In this document: in pieces, positions 9,345 to 19,275 of the stretch
Position numbering within the stretch: the first letter of the stretch is position 1
Layout of the letters: every line of letters begins with the position of its first letter
NCBI GenBank assembly: GCA_030077755.1
Contig: JAQJZZ010000011.1
Span: forward strand, 2,852,001 to 2,916,000
Reading direction: 5' to 3'
DNA: 64,000 bases
Source of the DNA: Filosporella fistucella
Lineage: Eukaryota; Ascomycota; Leotiomycetes; Helotiales
Translations under genes and position numbers: made by a program
Notes under the pieces: generated by a model
Databases searched by the model: none
Seen by the model: only the letters and a program-made list of their open reading frames with translations
Told to the model about the DNA's origin: nothing

Positions 9345-10251
9345 ATGGAGAAGGGGAAAGCTGCGGATTCGGATCTTCAGGAGGGGTATGTTGAACTCTT
9401 AAGTGGTATCATACTCTTCTGCTGACTTTCTCGATTATCAGGTGCAAGAAAGAGCGTCCAACTCCTCTTGTTATGACACTGGACAAAACCACTTGAGCCG
9501 CATGTCCTCCAGCATCTTCTTGTTACGCCACTACTGACCACGACGTAGAAACTTGGGCAACGAATTCGTCTCAATTTTTGTAGGCCAAAGAGGAAACGGT
9601 TTACAGTCCACAAAAATTTGATTTCTGTTTCTTCGAAGTTGTTCAATGGTGTATTCAATAGTAGCTTCAAAGAAGGACAAACTGGGGAGATGTATTTGCC
9701 AGAAGACGGCCCCGGCTCCTTCTCGCTCTTCGTCGACTGGCTCTACCATTCCACTGTCACTCCAGGGAACACAATACAGTATCGGTACGACTTGTATGGT
9801 CTCTACATCTTGGCGAACAGAATTTGTCTCGAAAAATAGAAAAGGAAAAACCATGGACAAATTTCAGGACGTAGCTGCGAAGCAAGATTTTCAGGACGGC
9901 GTTGTTGAAACGAGCTGGATCATAAAAACACTGGATGCTGTGGATATAGATGAACGCCTGCGGAATTTCTTCATTGACATGATAATTGGGCTTCGACTCG
10001 GAAGAGCCAAGGGTAGAAGTACACCTCGTCTAGAGGAGAAAGACATGACATTTGCGTTTAATCTCGGCGTTTCCTATCCCTCGTTCTTCTTAAAGTACCA
10101 AAAAGGACTGCTCTACAGCATCCAGAAAAGAATTAGCAAGAATTTTACTTCAGGAGAGTATGATCCTCGTCGTCGAGATGGCAACGATGAAGACGATCGC
10201 TGTGCTTACCACGCGATTACAGCGTTAAAACTCCTCTTATTGCTCAATTAA
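9345..10251 (+). pseudogene. decayed BTB/POZ gene, plus strand
   Basis: An ATG at 9345 opens MEKGKAADSDLQEG, followed by a GTATGT donor. BTB homology resumes at RNLGNEFVSIFVGQRGNG (about 9547). A frameshift in an A-run (about 9614) breaks the VHK segment. The next frame reads NLISVSSKLFNGVF, then FSLFVDWLYHSTV and YDLYGLYILANRICLE, up to a stop at 9837. A second frameshift moves to a frame that continues to 10251 (KFQDVAAKQD through a charged C-terminus rich in Arg/Asp and His). The order of blocks matches the intact BTB gene. Two frameshifts make it a pseudogene unless an assembly error is involved, because both breaks lie in or near A-rich tracts. Confidence 0.65.
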
Positions 10252-10588
10252 ACGGATACATTTTCGGCAATAGGCTCACTCACCTGTACCCATTAAACGG
10301 CCTCGATAAACTCTCAGCGTCACTACTGCCCCTACACATGCTCCACTATAACAGGATTACCTCGACTTCGAGCTCTTACATTTACATCGTTTAGCTAAAG
10401 ATTAGAGACAGTGTCCTCAAAATAGGTAGCTATGCATTTGCATACAGCACAAAAGACTTAAAACTGATGGACTCTTAGAGCAAGCTAGAGTATTAATGAC
10501 GACCGACTTAGATAATACAAACGCGATGCTTCTAATGCAAAGGACCAATGCTTTGTGTGAGCATTAGAGTGGCCGAGCTGTAAGGAAT
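10252..10588. other. convergent intergenic region
   Basis: 3' ends of the BTB relic (plus) and the hydrolase (minus) face each other. No ORF or repeat is supported. Confidence 0.5.
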
Positions 10589-11584
10589 TCAGCTGGCCAT
10601 CTTTTCATCCTTATCCTGCTTTCGAGCTATTATGCCACGATACTGCCTCAACCATCGGTAAACCCACGAATTCCGAGTTCTTCGCGCAATAATTGATAGT
10701 GGTACATCTGGGAGGACCATATCAAACCCATGAAACGCGCCCGGCCATACGTGCAGTTCCGCTGACACACCAGCAGCCCATAACTTTGAAGCATAAGCAA
10801 CACATTCATCTCTAAACAATTCGGCTTCTCCAACATCAATGAAAGTTGGTGGTAAAGCGAGAAAGTCACTGCCATTTGCAGGTCCGGCGTAAATGCTGAT
10901 GTCGCGCTGCATATAGTCAGGACCAAGAAGGCAGCTCCATGCATATCCATTGGCGTTTCGACTCCACATTCCAGGCAATACCGGCTGGAAGGTAGAGGCG
11001 GTATTGTTACTCGGATCCAGCATTGGACACACAAGTACTTGTGCCGCAACTGACGGGCCCTTCCTGTCGCGACACAATAGCGCCAATCCTGCAGCAAGCC
11101 CACCTCCGGCTGAACCACCAGCTAGAATGAGCGTCGATGGATCAAATGACAATGCAACTGCATTTTCTACCATCCATGTCAACGCCGCATAGCAGTCTTC
11201 CATAGGTGCTGGATCAGGATGTTCTGGAGCAAGACGATATTCAGCTGTCACGCATACAGCACCGACATCTCGAACCCACTCCAGGGCCACGTCGCAGCTA
11301 AGGAAGCGGCTTCCAACGAACATGCCGCCGGGATGGACCCAAAAGACCCCTGGACTCTTGCCCAGATAATCTTGAGAGTCGTTCCGGAACACAGATAAGG
11401 TTATGTCGCCTATGGGTCCCGGAATAATGTGCTCTTCGTGTGAGATTCCAACCAAGCTGGGCGGCATATTGTTAATAGGATCATCTTCCAAACGTTTTCG
11501 CTCTCGCAGAAGGCTTTCGAAAGATTCGGGTGCTTGGGTAACAAATGTTGAGAGCTTCTCCTCCAACTCGGGGTCCAGTTTCAT
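10589..11584 (-). CDS. alpha/beta hydrolase (HSL-like esterase/lipase family), 331 aa
   Basis: Single-exon minus-strand gene. It shows the hormone-sensitive-lipase-type fold: an oxyanion-hole motif WVHPGGMFVG (about residues 82-91, an HPGG variant of the usual HGG), YRLAPEHP at 116-123, and the nucleophile elbow GGSAGG with Ser158. An acidic FIDVGEAELFRDE segment (248-260) supplies the acid candidate, and the catalytic His285 lies in FHGFD. It has no signal peptide, so it is probably cytosolic. Reactions in this family are hydrolysis of short-chain esters, lactones or carbamates. Next to two Gfo/Idh/MocA dehydrogenases and two sugar transporters, a lactonase or deacylase role is attractive but is inference. 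It is divergently arranged with the transporter at 12552, and the shared promoter carries paired CGG elements. Confidence 0.85.
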   Translation of the reverse strand: MKLDPELEEKLSTFVTQAPESFESLLRERKRLEDDPINNMPPSLVGISHEEHIIPGPIGDITLSVFRNDSQDYLGKSPGVFWVHPGGMFVGSRFLSCDVALEWVRDVGAVCVTAEYRLAPEHPDPAPMEDCYAALTWMVENAVALSFDPSTLILAGGSAGGGLAAGLALLCRDRKGPSVAAQVLVCPMLDPSNNTASTFQPVLPGMWSRNANGYAWSCLLGPDYMQRDISIYAGPANGSDFLALPPTFIDVGEAELFRDECVAYASKLWAAGVSAELHVWPGAFHGFDMVLPDVPLSIIARRTRNSWVYRWLRQYRGIIARKQDKDEKMAS

Positions 11585-12014
11585 AGTTTTTCCTGAGACA
11601 CATCCACCGCGCCTTTTTCCCTACCCAATATTAGTGACAGCAAATGAAGTGAGCGACCTCAAACTGACATTTGTAACTTCAATAGCTGAGGTACGCATGG
11701 TCGGCAGTATGTGAGTTCCACTTTACTTTGGCCAGAATGTCTTGAAGCGACTACTTATTGATTTTCCGCCGATGTACGATCTGGACAAAGACTTGCAGAA
11801 TCTTGAAAGAACATCTGAGGTGCGTCTATAAGGTATAAGATGTCAAAGACCTCTAGCTCGTCATGGAGTTGGCGGGCAATCCAAAAATGCGGGGTCTTAT
11901 CTCACCTTCATCACTTAGCTCGCTGTCATTCCTTGCGCCTGACTCCATTGCAAGCCGCTTGTGTTCCCCGGTTTTGGCACATCCACAGAAAGAAAACACG
12001 GACCGTTGCACGGA

Positions 12015-12027
12015 CCGACAACGTCGG
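12015..12027. promoter_or_regulatory. palindrome CCGAC-AAC-GTCGG
   Basis: Perfect 5-bp arms around a 3-bp spacer, about 525 bp upstream of the transporter start and about 430 bp upstream of the divergent hydrolase. Paired CGG triplets in inverted orientation are typical targets of Zn2Cys6 dimers (family knowledge). The assignment is inference. Confidence 0.4.
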
Positions 12028-12042
12028 CCCGAACATTGCTAG

Positions 12043-12055
12043 CCGACGTTCCCCG
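12043..12055 (+). promoter_or_regulatory. 13-bp motif CCGACGTTCCCCG (copy 1)
   Basis: Identical to the 13-mer at 21584-21596 upstream of the second Gfo/Idh/MocA gene. On the other strand it reads CGGGGAACGTCGG, i.e. CGG-N7-CGG. A near-identical copy in opposite orientation lies 31 bp further on. Confidence 0.5.
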
Positions 12056-12085
12056 TTGTGAATTTGTCCAGGGAATGGCAAGGAT

Positions 12086-12098
12086 CGGGGAACATCGG
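12086..12098 (-). promoter_or_regulatory. 13-bp motif, inverted copy with one mismatch
   Basis: Reads CGGGGAACATCGG on the plus strand. It differs at one base from the reverse complement of the 12043 copy. The two copies are arranged as an inverted pair in the hydrolase/transporter divergent promoter. Confidence 0.45.
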
Positions 12099-12551
12099 TC
12101 GTCTGCTGTAAAGCCACACAAACACTAGAGACTTCAGTGGCGCACCCAAGATATGTCTGATTTGCTACGTGAGGAGTTTGTGTCGACCGAAACTCATTCA
12201 TTGCAACTAAATTCTTGACTCGCCTAGTTTGCTTCCGCTTGACAAATTCTCTCTGAATGTGAATCTTTTCCCACTCCCAACAACCTCCCGGACTGAGGTA
12301 AAGACCTAACCGACGTAGCGCTTCTCGACAATCATCACACAAGTTTCCCCGCTTCCAACTGCATCTGGAACACGCCTTTGCAGGTGTTTTCACTAGATCG
12401 ATTTCCCCATAACACCCGGGGGGAAATATATATATAATGTGGGGTTCCATCCATTCGTTCAACTTGTCTATTGTCGACTCTTATCGCCGTCTGAAAACAA
12501 GAAACTTTTGTAAACACTATTCTACCCCGGAATTTACTTGAACATCTCAAT

Positions 12552-14287
12552 ATGGCCGTCTTTGCAGATATCGTGAAGTATCGCAAAACAGTCCTCGTTT
12601 GCATGATCACTACTCTGGGTGCGCTCATCTCTGGTTATGACCTTTCGTATTTTTCTAGTAAGTTCGAATCTTCTCTCTAGCGCTTCAAATCGTGATGGAT
12701 TCATGCTAAAACGCGAGTACTAGGTATCCTGGTGTTGCCACCATTCGTAAGAGCTTATGGCTACTACGATAGCGCAACGGATTCTCATGTGCTTCCTTCG
12801 TGGCTCTTGTCTCTCATAACGAGCATAATCAACCTCGGCGAAGTCATTGGCGCAATTGCTTCCTACCCAGTCGGAGTCAAACTGGGTCGCAGAGGGGGAA
12901 TACACGTTGCGTGTGCAACATTTACTGCTGGTGTTATCATTCAAGCTGCTGCGCCAGTTATTGCACTTCTTGTTATAGGCAGATTCCTTCTTGGTAACTT
13001 TGGGGAATGTATCGTGTACTTGAGAGCGGACAACTAACATCCGTACAGGGATGGGTATCGCTCTCTCAGCAGCCTCCGTTCCGCTATACATTGCCGACTG
13101 CGCCCCTGCTAGTCTGCGAGGCACTCTCGTGGCAGCATATCAATTCTCTGTCGGTATCGGTCTCATCTTAGGCACGGCTTCTGTTTTTGGCTCAAGTAGC
13201 CGCACAGATTCAGGGAGTTACTTGATTCCAATGACGGTCCAAGCCGTTTTGCCCATTGCTTTGATCATTATGTGTTTAACTATAGTGCCAGAATCTCCTC
13301 GCTGGCTTGCAGAGAAGGGAAAGCTAGAGAAGGCTCGGAAATCCCTGCATCGGCTTGTGGGCAGCAGCCACACGAATATTGAAGAGGATCTAGCATCGAT
13401 CGTCCATGCTGTTGAGCAACAACAAGAAGCTTCATGGAGGGAGCTTTTCAAAGGCCCAGAAGCTCGAAAAATGATGCTTGGCATCGGAATGGCCGGTATG
13501 TCTCAAAGCCACGTCGTGGGAATTCCGATCTGACAGGTATTTAAGGCTGGAGTCAAGCTTCCGGTATCAATTTTGTCGTCAGCTATGGAGGAGTCATACT
13601 GACCTCTATTGGCGGTATTGATCCTTTTGTTGCTAACTTTGCCTTGTACTGCACAGCTTTGCCAGTCATCATGACTGCTCAGTATATGTTGGAACGCGTT
13701 GGCCGACGCAAGGTGCTCATGCTTTCCATGACAGGTATCGCTCTCATCAATATAATTGATGGTGGTTTGGGGCTGGCCCCGAAAACGACGAGTGTTAACA
13801 ACGGGGCCATTGCTCTGTTTTTCTTGTTCTATATCGCCTTCAATCTTGGACTAGGTACCACTATCTGGGTATCTTTCGCCGAAATGTCAGTAGGCCATAA
13901 CCGATCCTGCCTGATGTCAGTCTCAACAACTTGTGTGTGGTTTTTCGCGTGGCTTGTTAGCTTTACTTTCCCGTATCTTTATAATCCCGATGCGGCGAAA
14001 CTGGGATCTAAAGTCGGGTTCATTTACGGGGCTCTTATGGTCTCGGGCGTTTTCTGGGTCTATTTTCTCTTGCCAGAAACTGCCGGTAGATCTCTTGAGG
14101 AGATTGACCAATTGTTCGCCTTGAATATTCCTGCGAGACAGTTTGCTGGTAAGTATTATCACTTTCAACATCCTTACAATTAGACCTTCTAACACGTTCA
14201 GGTTACGACCTCTCTCAGCACACTGCAGACGTGGAGGAGGTCGAGAAACAAATTGGCCATGTTGTGGAAGCTGAAAGAATTGTTTAG
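12552..14287 (+). CDS. MFS sugar transporter, 503 aa
   Basis: Five exons: 12552-12657, 12724-12993, 13049-13495, 13546-14148 and 14202-14287 (1512 nt). All phases close. The protein shows sugar-porter hallmarks: GALISGYDLSYFS in TM1, GVKLGRRGG in the TM2-3 loop (RXGRR-like), an ESPRWLAEKGK motif before the central loop, WSQASGINFVVSYGG in TM7, LERVGRRKVLM, and PETAGRSLEEIDQLF at the end of TM12. Length and topology (about 12 TM) fit hexose, pentose or polyol permeases at the plasma membrane. Substrate cannot be read from sequence. It is divergent from the hydrolase and shares its promoter. The last exon adds a short acidic cytosolic tail. Confidence 0.88.
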
Positions 14288-14841
14288 AAAATAATTGATG
14301 GGATACAAGGCCCGAGAGTAACAATAGCTGGAATCACTACTGGCTGGTTGGTGGCATTTTGTTTAACTTGGGAATTAAATTTTGGTTAGATCACTAGAAA
14401 TACGGCAAGATTGAAAACATGGTCTGTATCCCTGCTTGAGTTCCAGCTTGCCATCCCAGCTTGAAAAATAGACCAAACGATCCAAGTCTCGTAGCAAAAT
14501 CTTTGATCACAGTACAAACAGAATTTGGTCCGGGCAATACCATGCTATATCTCTTACTAGCCCAGTATATCTCTCACTAGCCCAAACGTTGCCACTCCCT
14601 ATCAGTGCTGACTCCATGACAGCCACATGTCCTTCAGGCAAATCTCTCATCCTTATTGCAGGGTTAGGTTGCCATCGTTATTCTTTATCCCAGTGCTATC
14701 CTCAACTTCCATACCTGACCCTCGAGCTATTCCAGAAGGGTTGCTTGAAGGTTAATATCATATCCAGAATCGACCTCTATCTCACAATACTGCTGAGTTA
14801 CTCAGTTTAAACACCCCTACTCATTGGTAATTATAAAACTT
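14288..14841. other. convergent intergenic region
   Basis: 554 bp between the 3' ends of the transporter (plus) and the Gfo/Idh gene (minus). A short duplication (TATATCTCTTACTAGCCCA and TATATCTCTCACTAGCCCA, about 14546-14584) is the only structure noticed. Confidence 0.5.
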
Positions 14842-16097
14842 CTATTGTCTATGTACCTTGCTCGCCTGCCCTATGCTCCCCGCTTCCATAATCATACCAA
14901 AAAGTTCCAAGTCTTTTTTCGCATCCACAGCCGTCGTCTTGATTGATTTACCTTCCACGACCAGACTGTACAATTCCTTCATCTCAAGCGTATATGGATC
15001 CTCATATGTTCTGCGGATGTATGAGTCCCGGTACTGTCCATCCTTTGTCATCTCCCTGATTTGCATCGTGACAGGCAGACCTTTGATATATGGCGTGTCG
15101 TAACAAACTTTGACCGTCTTGGTATTCGAAAATATTTCGATGGAGGCATCGAACCGCGGGACGCCATCAATACCCGATTCGTAGGAAACTGCGAAACCCG
15201 GGTATTGGAAAAGGGCACTTTATGCAGTTAGCAACCGCCTCTAGACTGACAGGCATATCTGTACTGACCTCCAAAAGGGTGGCCCAGAAGCTCCACATAG
15301 GGAGGCACCGAGTATCCCACTTGGCATTCCAAGAATCTCACGCATCGCGCTCAAGTCGTGTGATCCCAGGCTTCCCAAGTTTCTCCACATGGAGGATGTT
15401 GCGGGTGTGACTGGGATCCCAAGCTCCTTATCTAGAGCCTGTTCTAGAATTTGATTTATTCGCTTGCCGAGCTCCTTCACATCTTCTGGCCGATAGTCTG
15501 AGAAGGTCTTTGGGAATGTGCCAGATTGACCAACGAAACAAGAGTTTGGGCCGACGATATCACGGACTCGTGCGTAGAGGATCTTGTCCATGCCACCTAC
15601 TTCTTCAATGGCGTCAACGAATGCAGCGGCATAGCGTCTCATATAGCCGATCATCAGCTTGCCAGATGATCTCTTCTCAGCCTCGATGATGGTGTCTGCG
15701 TCTTGTAGTGACAAGGCCATTGGCTTCTCCAAAAGAACACTCTTGTTATGCTTTAACGCAATGCAGGTGTGTAGCACGTGAAACGCATCACTGTTGGCGA
15801 TGATAACGACATCTACATTTGATGACGAGCAGAGATCCTCAGCATTGCGGCTGGTTTCTGGAACCCCTCCGATGACCTTCTCCCTGCAATGCGCAAGCGC
15901 AGCATCTGAGACATCACATAAGTAGGTAATCTGAAAGTAGTCGGATAGAAAACCAAGAGTCGGGATATGTGCAACCTGGGTGATCTCTCCACACCTGCAA
16001 TCATCAGTATAACAGACATTCCAAGTGCAACGAAAGTAACTACGTACCCAATGACACCAACACGGAGAATCAGATTTGGAGGACGAATTGAGCCCAT
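14842..16097 (-). CDS. Gfo/Idh/MocA family oxidoreductase, 383 aa
   Basis: Three exons on the minus strand: 16097-16048, 15994-15269 and 15217-14842 (1152 nt, 383 aa). The N-terminal Rossmann fold begins LRVGVIGCGEITQVAHIP, with the dinucleotide-binding GCGEI interrupted by intron 1. It also has VDVVIIANSDAFH and the family EKP motif in LLEKPMALS, where the Lys is normally catalytic. The C-terminal alpha/beta domain carries the substrate-binding region (GSHDLSAMRE) and an FQYPGFAVSYESG segment across intron 2. Related enzymes oxidise inositols, sugars or sugar derivatives with NAD(P). The substrate is unknown. It is divergent from the Zn2Cys6 regulator, with 382 bp between starts that contain a CGG palindrome. 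Confidence 0.85.
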
Positions 16098-16303
16098 AGT
16101 AGCGACGCGTGAAGCTATATGGTGATTGAGATTGGGTTTATGAATGAATGCCAGGAAGGAGCCCGCCTTATACTTGCTGGATACCTATTAGAGTCTGAAA
16201 TTCCGAGGTTTTCATTTGTAGTCTTCCGTTTCGGGTGACTGTTGATTGGGCCCAGAGAAGTCCAATGATTAGATGGTGCCCCACACGACAGACAGAATGG
16301 GAC

Positions 16304-16321
16304 ATCGGCGGTTTCGCCGAT
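16304..16321. promoter_or_regulatory. palindrome ATCGGCG-GTTT-CGCCGAT
   Basis: Perfect 7-bp inverted arms with a 4-bp spacer, inside the 382-bp divergent promoter (16098-16479) of the Gfo/Idh gene and the Zn2Cys6 gene. CGG triplets sit in each arm, as for dimeric Zn2Cys6 binding or autoregulation (inference). The rest of this promoter is pyrimidine-rich near the regulator start. Confidence 0.5.
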
Positions 16322-16479
16322 ATTACCCGCCGGGAGACGGCATGCCTGCACACGAAGAGCTTTGTATAATAATATGCTTTCCCCGCACCACTACATAGGA
16401 GTCGAGTTGGCCGACTTTCCCCTTGACCCCCTTTCGCCTCTTTCCTCTCTCCTCTTTCCTCTCTCCTTTCCATTTCGCC

Positions 16480-18800
16480 ATGGAACGAAGCATTGAACAA
16501 AGCATGGAACAAAGCATGCAACACGAGATCCACACGGCCGTGCCCAAGTTGGACGTGACTGTGCTGCACGACATTGACATGACTTTACCAGGACCTGGTC
16601 CAGAGGAGCCTTCAGAGCGGATTGGTTCAGCCACTTCCCATCGGAGAGCGATGAACTACTCGCGCAAGAGAGCTGTTGGAGCCTGCCAGCGGTGCCGGGC
16701 GCGGAAAACCAAATGTGATAACCAGCGACCGAGCTGTGGATTCTGCCAGTCCGTAGGAGCATCCTGTCAATACAGTGACAATACCGAGCACTCTTCGTAC
16801 GTGCATTTCAAATGCTCCAAGACCCGTGTTTTCCAACACTTCTTCCTTCCTTTCGTCCCTTCAGGCTGCTTATTGGTAGTGGGTGGCTATGGCCGTGACG
16901 ACCGATTACTAATGTGTTCTAGTTTCGATCCGGCGAGCTTGCTGATTCTCAGTAGGCTCGATAAGATTCTTGAAACGCAGCAGGAGGTTCTAAATGCAAT
17001 CCAGGATGGCCGCCGAAATGGCGAGCAACAATCTGCACCGTCCGAGATGGTGCTGGCCTCTCCAAGCTCCAGTTCCTTGGCCCAGCATTCCGTTTCAAGC
17101 TCTCTAGCAGCTGGCAAGGTTGACTCTGAATCGGTGGCGACGCCCGATAGCAACTCTCCAAATGCGCTGAACATCTCGTCCCCGCTTACCAGCCCTGACA
17201 TGATTCTTGCCTGGCCAATATTCGAGGGAATCTACCCTGTCGAATGTCTCCAGGATGCTGTTTTCAGCTCTGCTGTCTTCGGCACACATCCAAACTCGCC
17301 CAATGGTAAATCGCCCTTTTCAGGCACTGATTGGAGTCAGGCTCGGCAAACAGCGAGCTCCGTATTCCAAGAGTCACGGGTCGTTGCATTGGTTTCCCGC
17401 TTCCTCTCCCTCGTCCATACTAAGAATCCCATCTCCGACGGCAATACCCTAATGCAAATGGCACACGAGGTTGCGGAGGAAGGCTTGAGCTGGGATGGGT
17501 CCTCTTGCATTGTGGTGAGTCAACTCTACTCCTCCAACTTACAATCACGACGTCTCGATAGTTACTGCTGCTAAAAATCTTTAAGCTACTGGCTTGCGCA
17601 CTCGCAACCCTGGCCACACCCTTTGAGGAAACTCACATCCAGGCTTCTTGTGATCAGCAATCATATCAACCAGCTCGGTCAATTGAGAATCCAGATTTAC
17701 ATATTGCCGAGGGATACTATACCCTTGCTCGACGACGAATTGGCTGTCTGAAACCTTCCATCATGGCTTCGCAATGCTACTTACTCTCGGGCGTTTATCA
17801 CATGTATGCCCTACGCCCCGTGGAAGCATTCCAGGAGTTCCACCAGGCGTCGATAACCTTCCAGACATGCCTTAAGCTGAATCGTTGCTCGTCGAGAGTC
17901 TCCCGAGATCATCACCGACTTGAGCAAAGAATGTATTCGAGCTGCTTCAAATCTGAATGGTGTGTGGAGCATTTGGGCACAATTCATATATGGTTTTCCT
18001 GATTTTATTTTAGTGAGATTCTATCCGAGATACCAATGCCACCATCTGGCATTACTGAGTGTGACTATCCACACATGTTCCCCTCTCCCCCAGATCAGAA
18101 TTCAGCGCTCGGAACTCTAGAATTCGCCTTCGGCACCACAGATCAAAATATGCACAAGCATGAGCAAGAACAAAGCTGGTTCTATTACCTCGCCGAGATT
18201 TCCTTGCGAAGAATTGGTAACCGTATCCTCAACGCCTTTTACCGTAAGGACCATGTATCATGGATGAACATGGACACACAAGCCATGAGGAGGACTGCTA
18301 ATCAATTTATGCAAGAGCTTGTTCAATGGCAAGCGGGTCTGCCCGCTCTTTTGAAATACGATCAGAATGATTTGAGACAGATTCCGAAGGACGAGCTGAC
18401 GTACCAGATCCGATCACGGGTACTCGAGATCAGGAGCTGGATTTTCCGGCCTTTCCTCTTCTACGCTTTGCACCACCCCGCAGATAGTCCAGACCGTGCT
18501 GCATTCTCGGGATTGGTAGAGCAAGCTCTGTTAAACAGCATGTATCTAATTCAGGATAGTGCCGTGCGGCATCGCCACCATGGCACTTGGTACACATGTC
18601 GTGTTAGCATCAGTGCAGCTCTGTCCATACTAGCTGCTGCGAGAACTGGGTCCATGCAACTGCCTGCAGATTGGCAAATTTCCGTGCAGCTCACAATTGA
18701 CACATTAACTTACTGGGAGGAAGAGGGCCCAGGGGACATGAGATTAGCACGGGTCATGCTCCAAGAGCTTTTGTCCAACGTCATCGGCTGTTACAACTAA
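16480..18800 (+). CDS. Zn2Cys6 transcription factor, 689 aa
   Basis: Four exons: 16480-16796, 16923-17514, 17586-17959 and 18014-18800 (2070 nt). The ATG at 16480 has a strong context (GCCATGG) and follows a CT-rich leader. The zinc cluster uses Cys69-x2-Cys72-x6-Cys79-x6-Cys86-x2-Cys89-x6-Cys96, preceded by basic residues. The middle region contains the fungal regulator signature across introns: CIV|LLACALATLATPFEE, then CFKSE|C-EILSEIPMPPSGI, and SWIFRPFLFYALHHP. It is a nuclear DNA-binding regulator, probably dimeric on CGG half-sites. It sits between two sugar transporters and two Gfo/Idh/MocA genes, so it is the natural candidate for local control (inference). For exon 3, an alternative in-frame acceptor exists at the TAG before 17564. 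Confidence 0.85.
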
Positions 18801-19275
18801 GCGGTCTCCGCACAGGATCCTTGTATGAACTATCAACTTTTCTGGATGGCTTACTTTGTACCATGTACCCCAGAATATAGGATTGGTTTGTAGTTCAATC
18901 CGCCATTCAGCATCGCCAATCCCTCGGGGACGTAGTGCCATATATCCCCGAGGGCTGCCATGCGCCTACTACAGAACCCCATGTGGTGTCAAGCCTCCTC
19001 CACAAGTACACCACTATATTCCCAAGCTCTGCTCCGTAATTCCGAAGTCCAATGAATACCATCTTACAGCTCCAGGTCCCCGCAAAATCAACTCTTGATT
19101 AACTTCAATGTGTGGGGTTGTTCTTGATTGTCACATCGCTTGCCTACGTGCTTCAAACTCTTCCAAATGAATATAAAGTCGTCGTTACCCAGCTAACTTC
19201 TGGCGCTATGCAACTGTCAGCAGCATAAAGATTTGGACTTCTCATTCAATAGATTTGGCTTCATACTTCAAAAAC
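18801..19275. other. promoter region of second sugar transporter
   Basis: 475 bp with no gene. It contains the inverted repeat annotated at 18921-18954. Confidence 0.6.
18921..18954. promoter_or_regulatory. 10-bp inverted repeat CCCTCGGGGA / TCCCCGAGGG
   Basis: Two perfect 10-bp arms (18921-18930 and 18945-18954) with a 14-bp spacer. It lies about 320 bp before the transporter ATG and 120 bp after the regulator stop. The CGGGGA core echoes the 13-bp cluster motif. It could be a regulator site or an RNA hairpin in the regulator's 3' UTR. Confidence 0.45.

Larger units (their letters stand above)
11585..12551. other. divergent promoter region of hydrolase and sugar transporter
   Basis: 967 bp without a supported gene. 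It carries three CGG-type elements (12015-12027, 12043-12055, 12086-12098), annotated separately, within 85 bp. No RNA gene is recognised. Confidence 0.6.
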
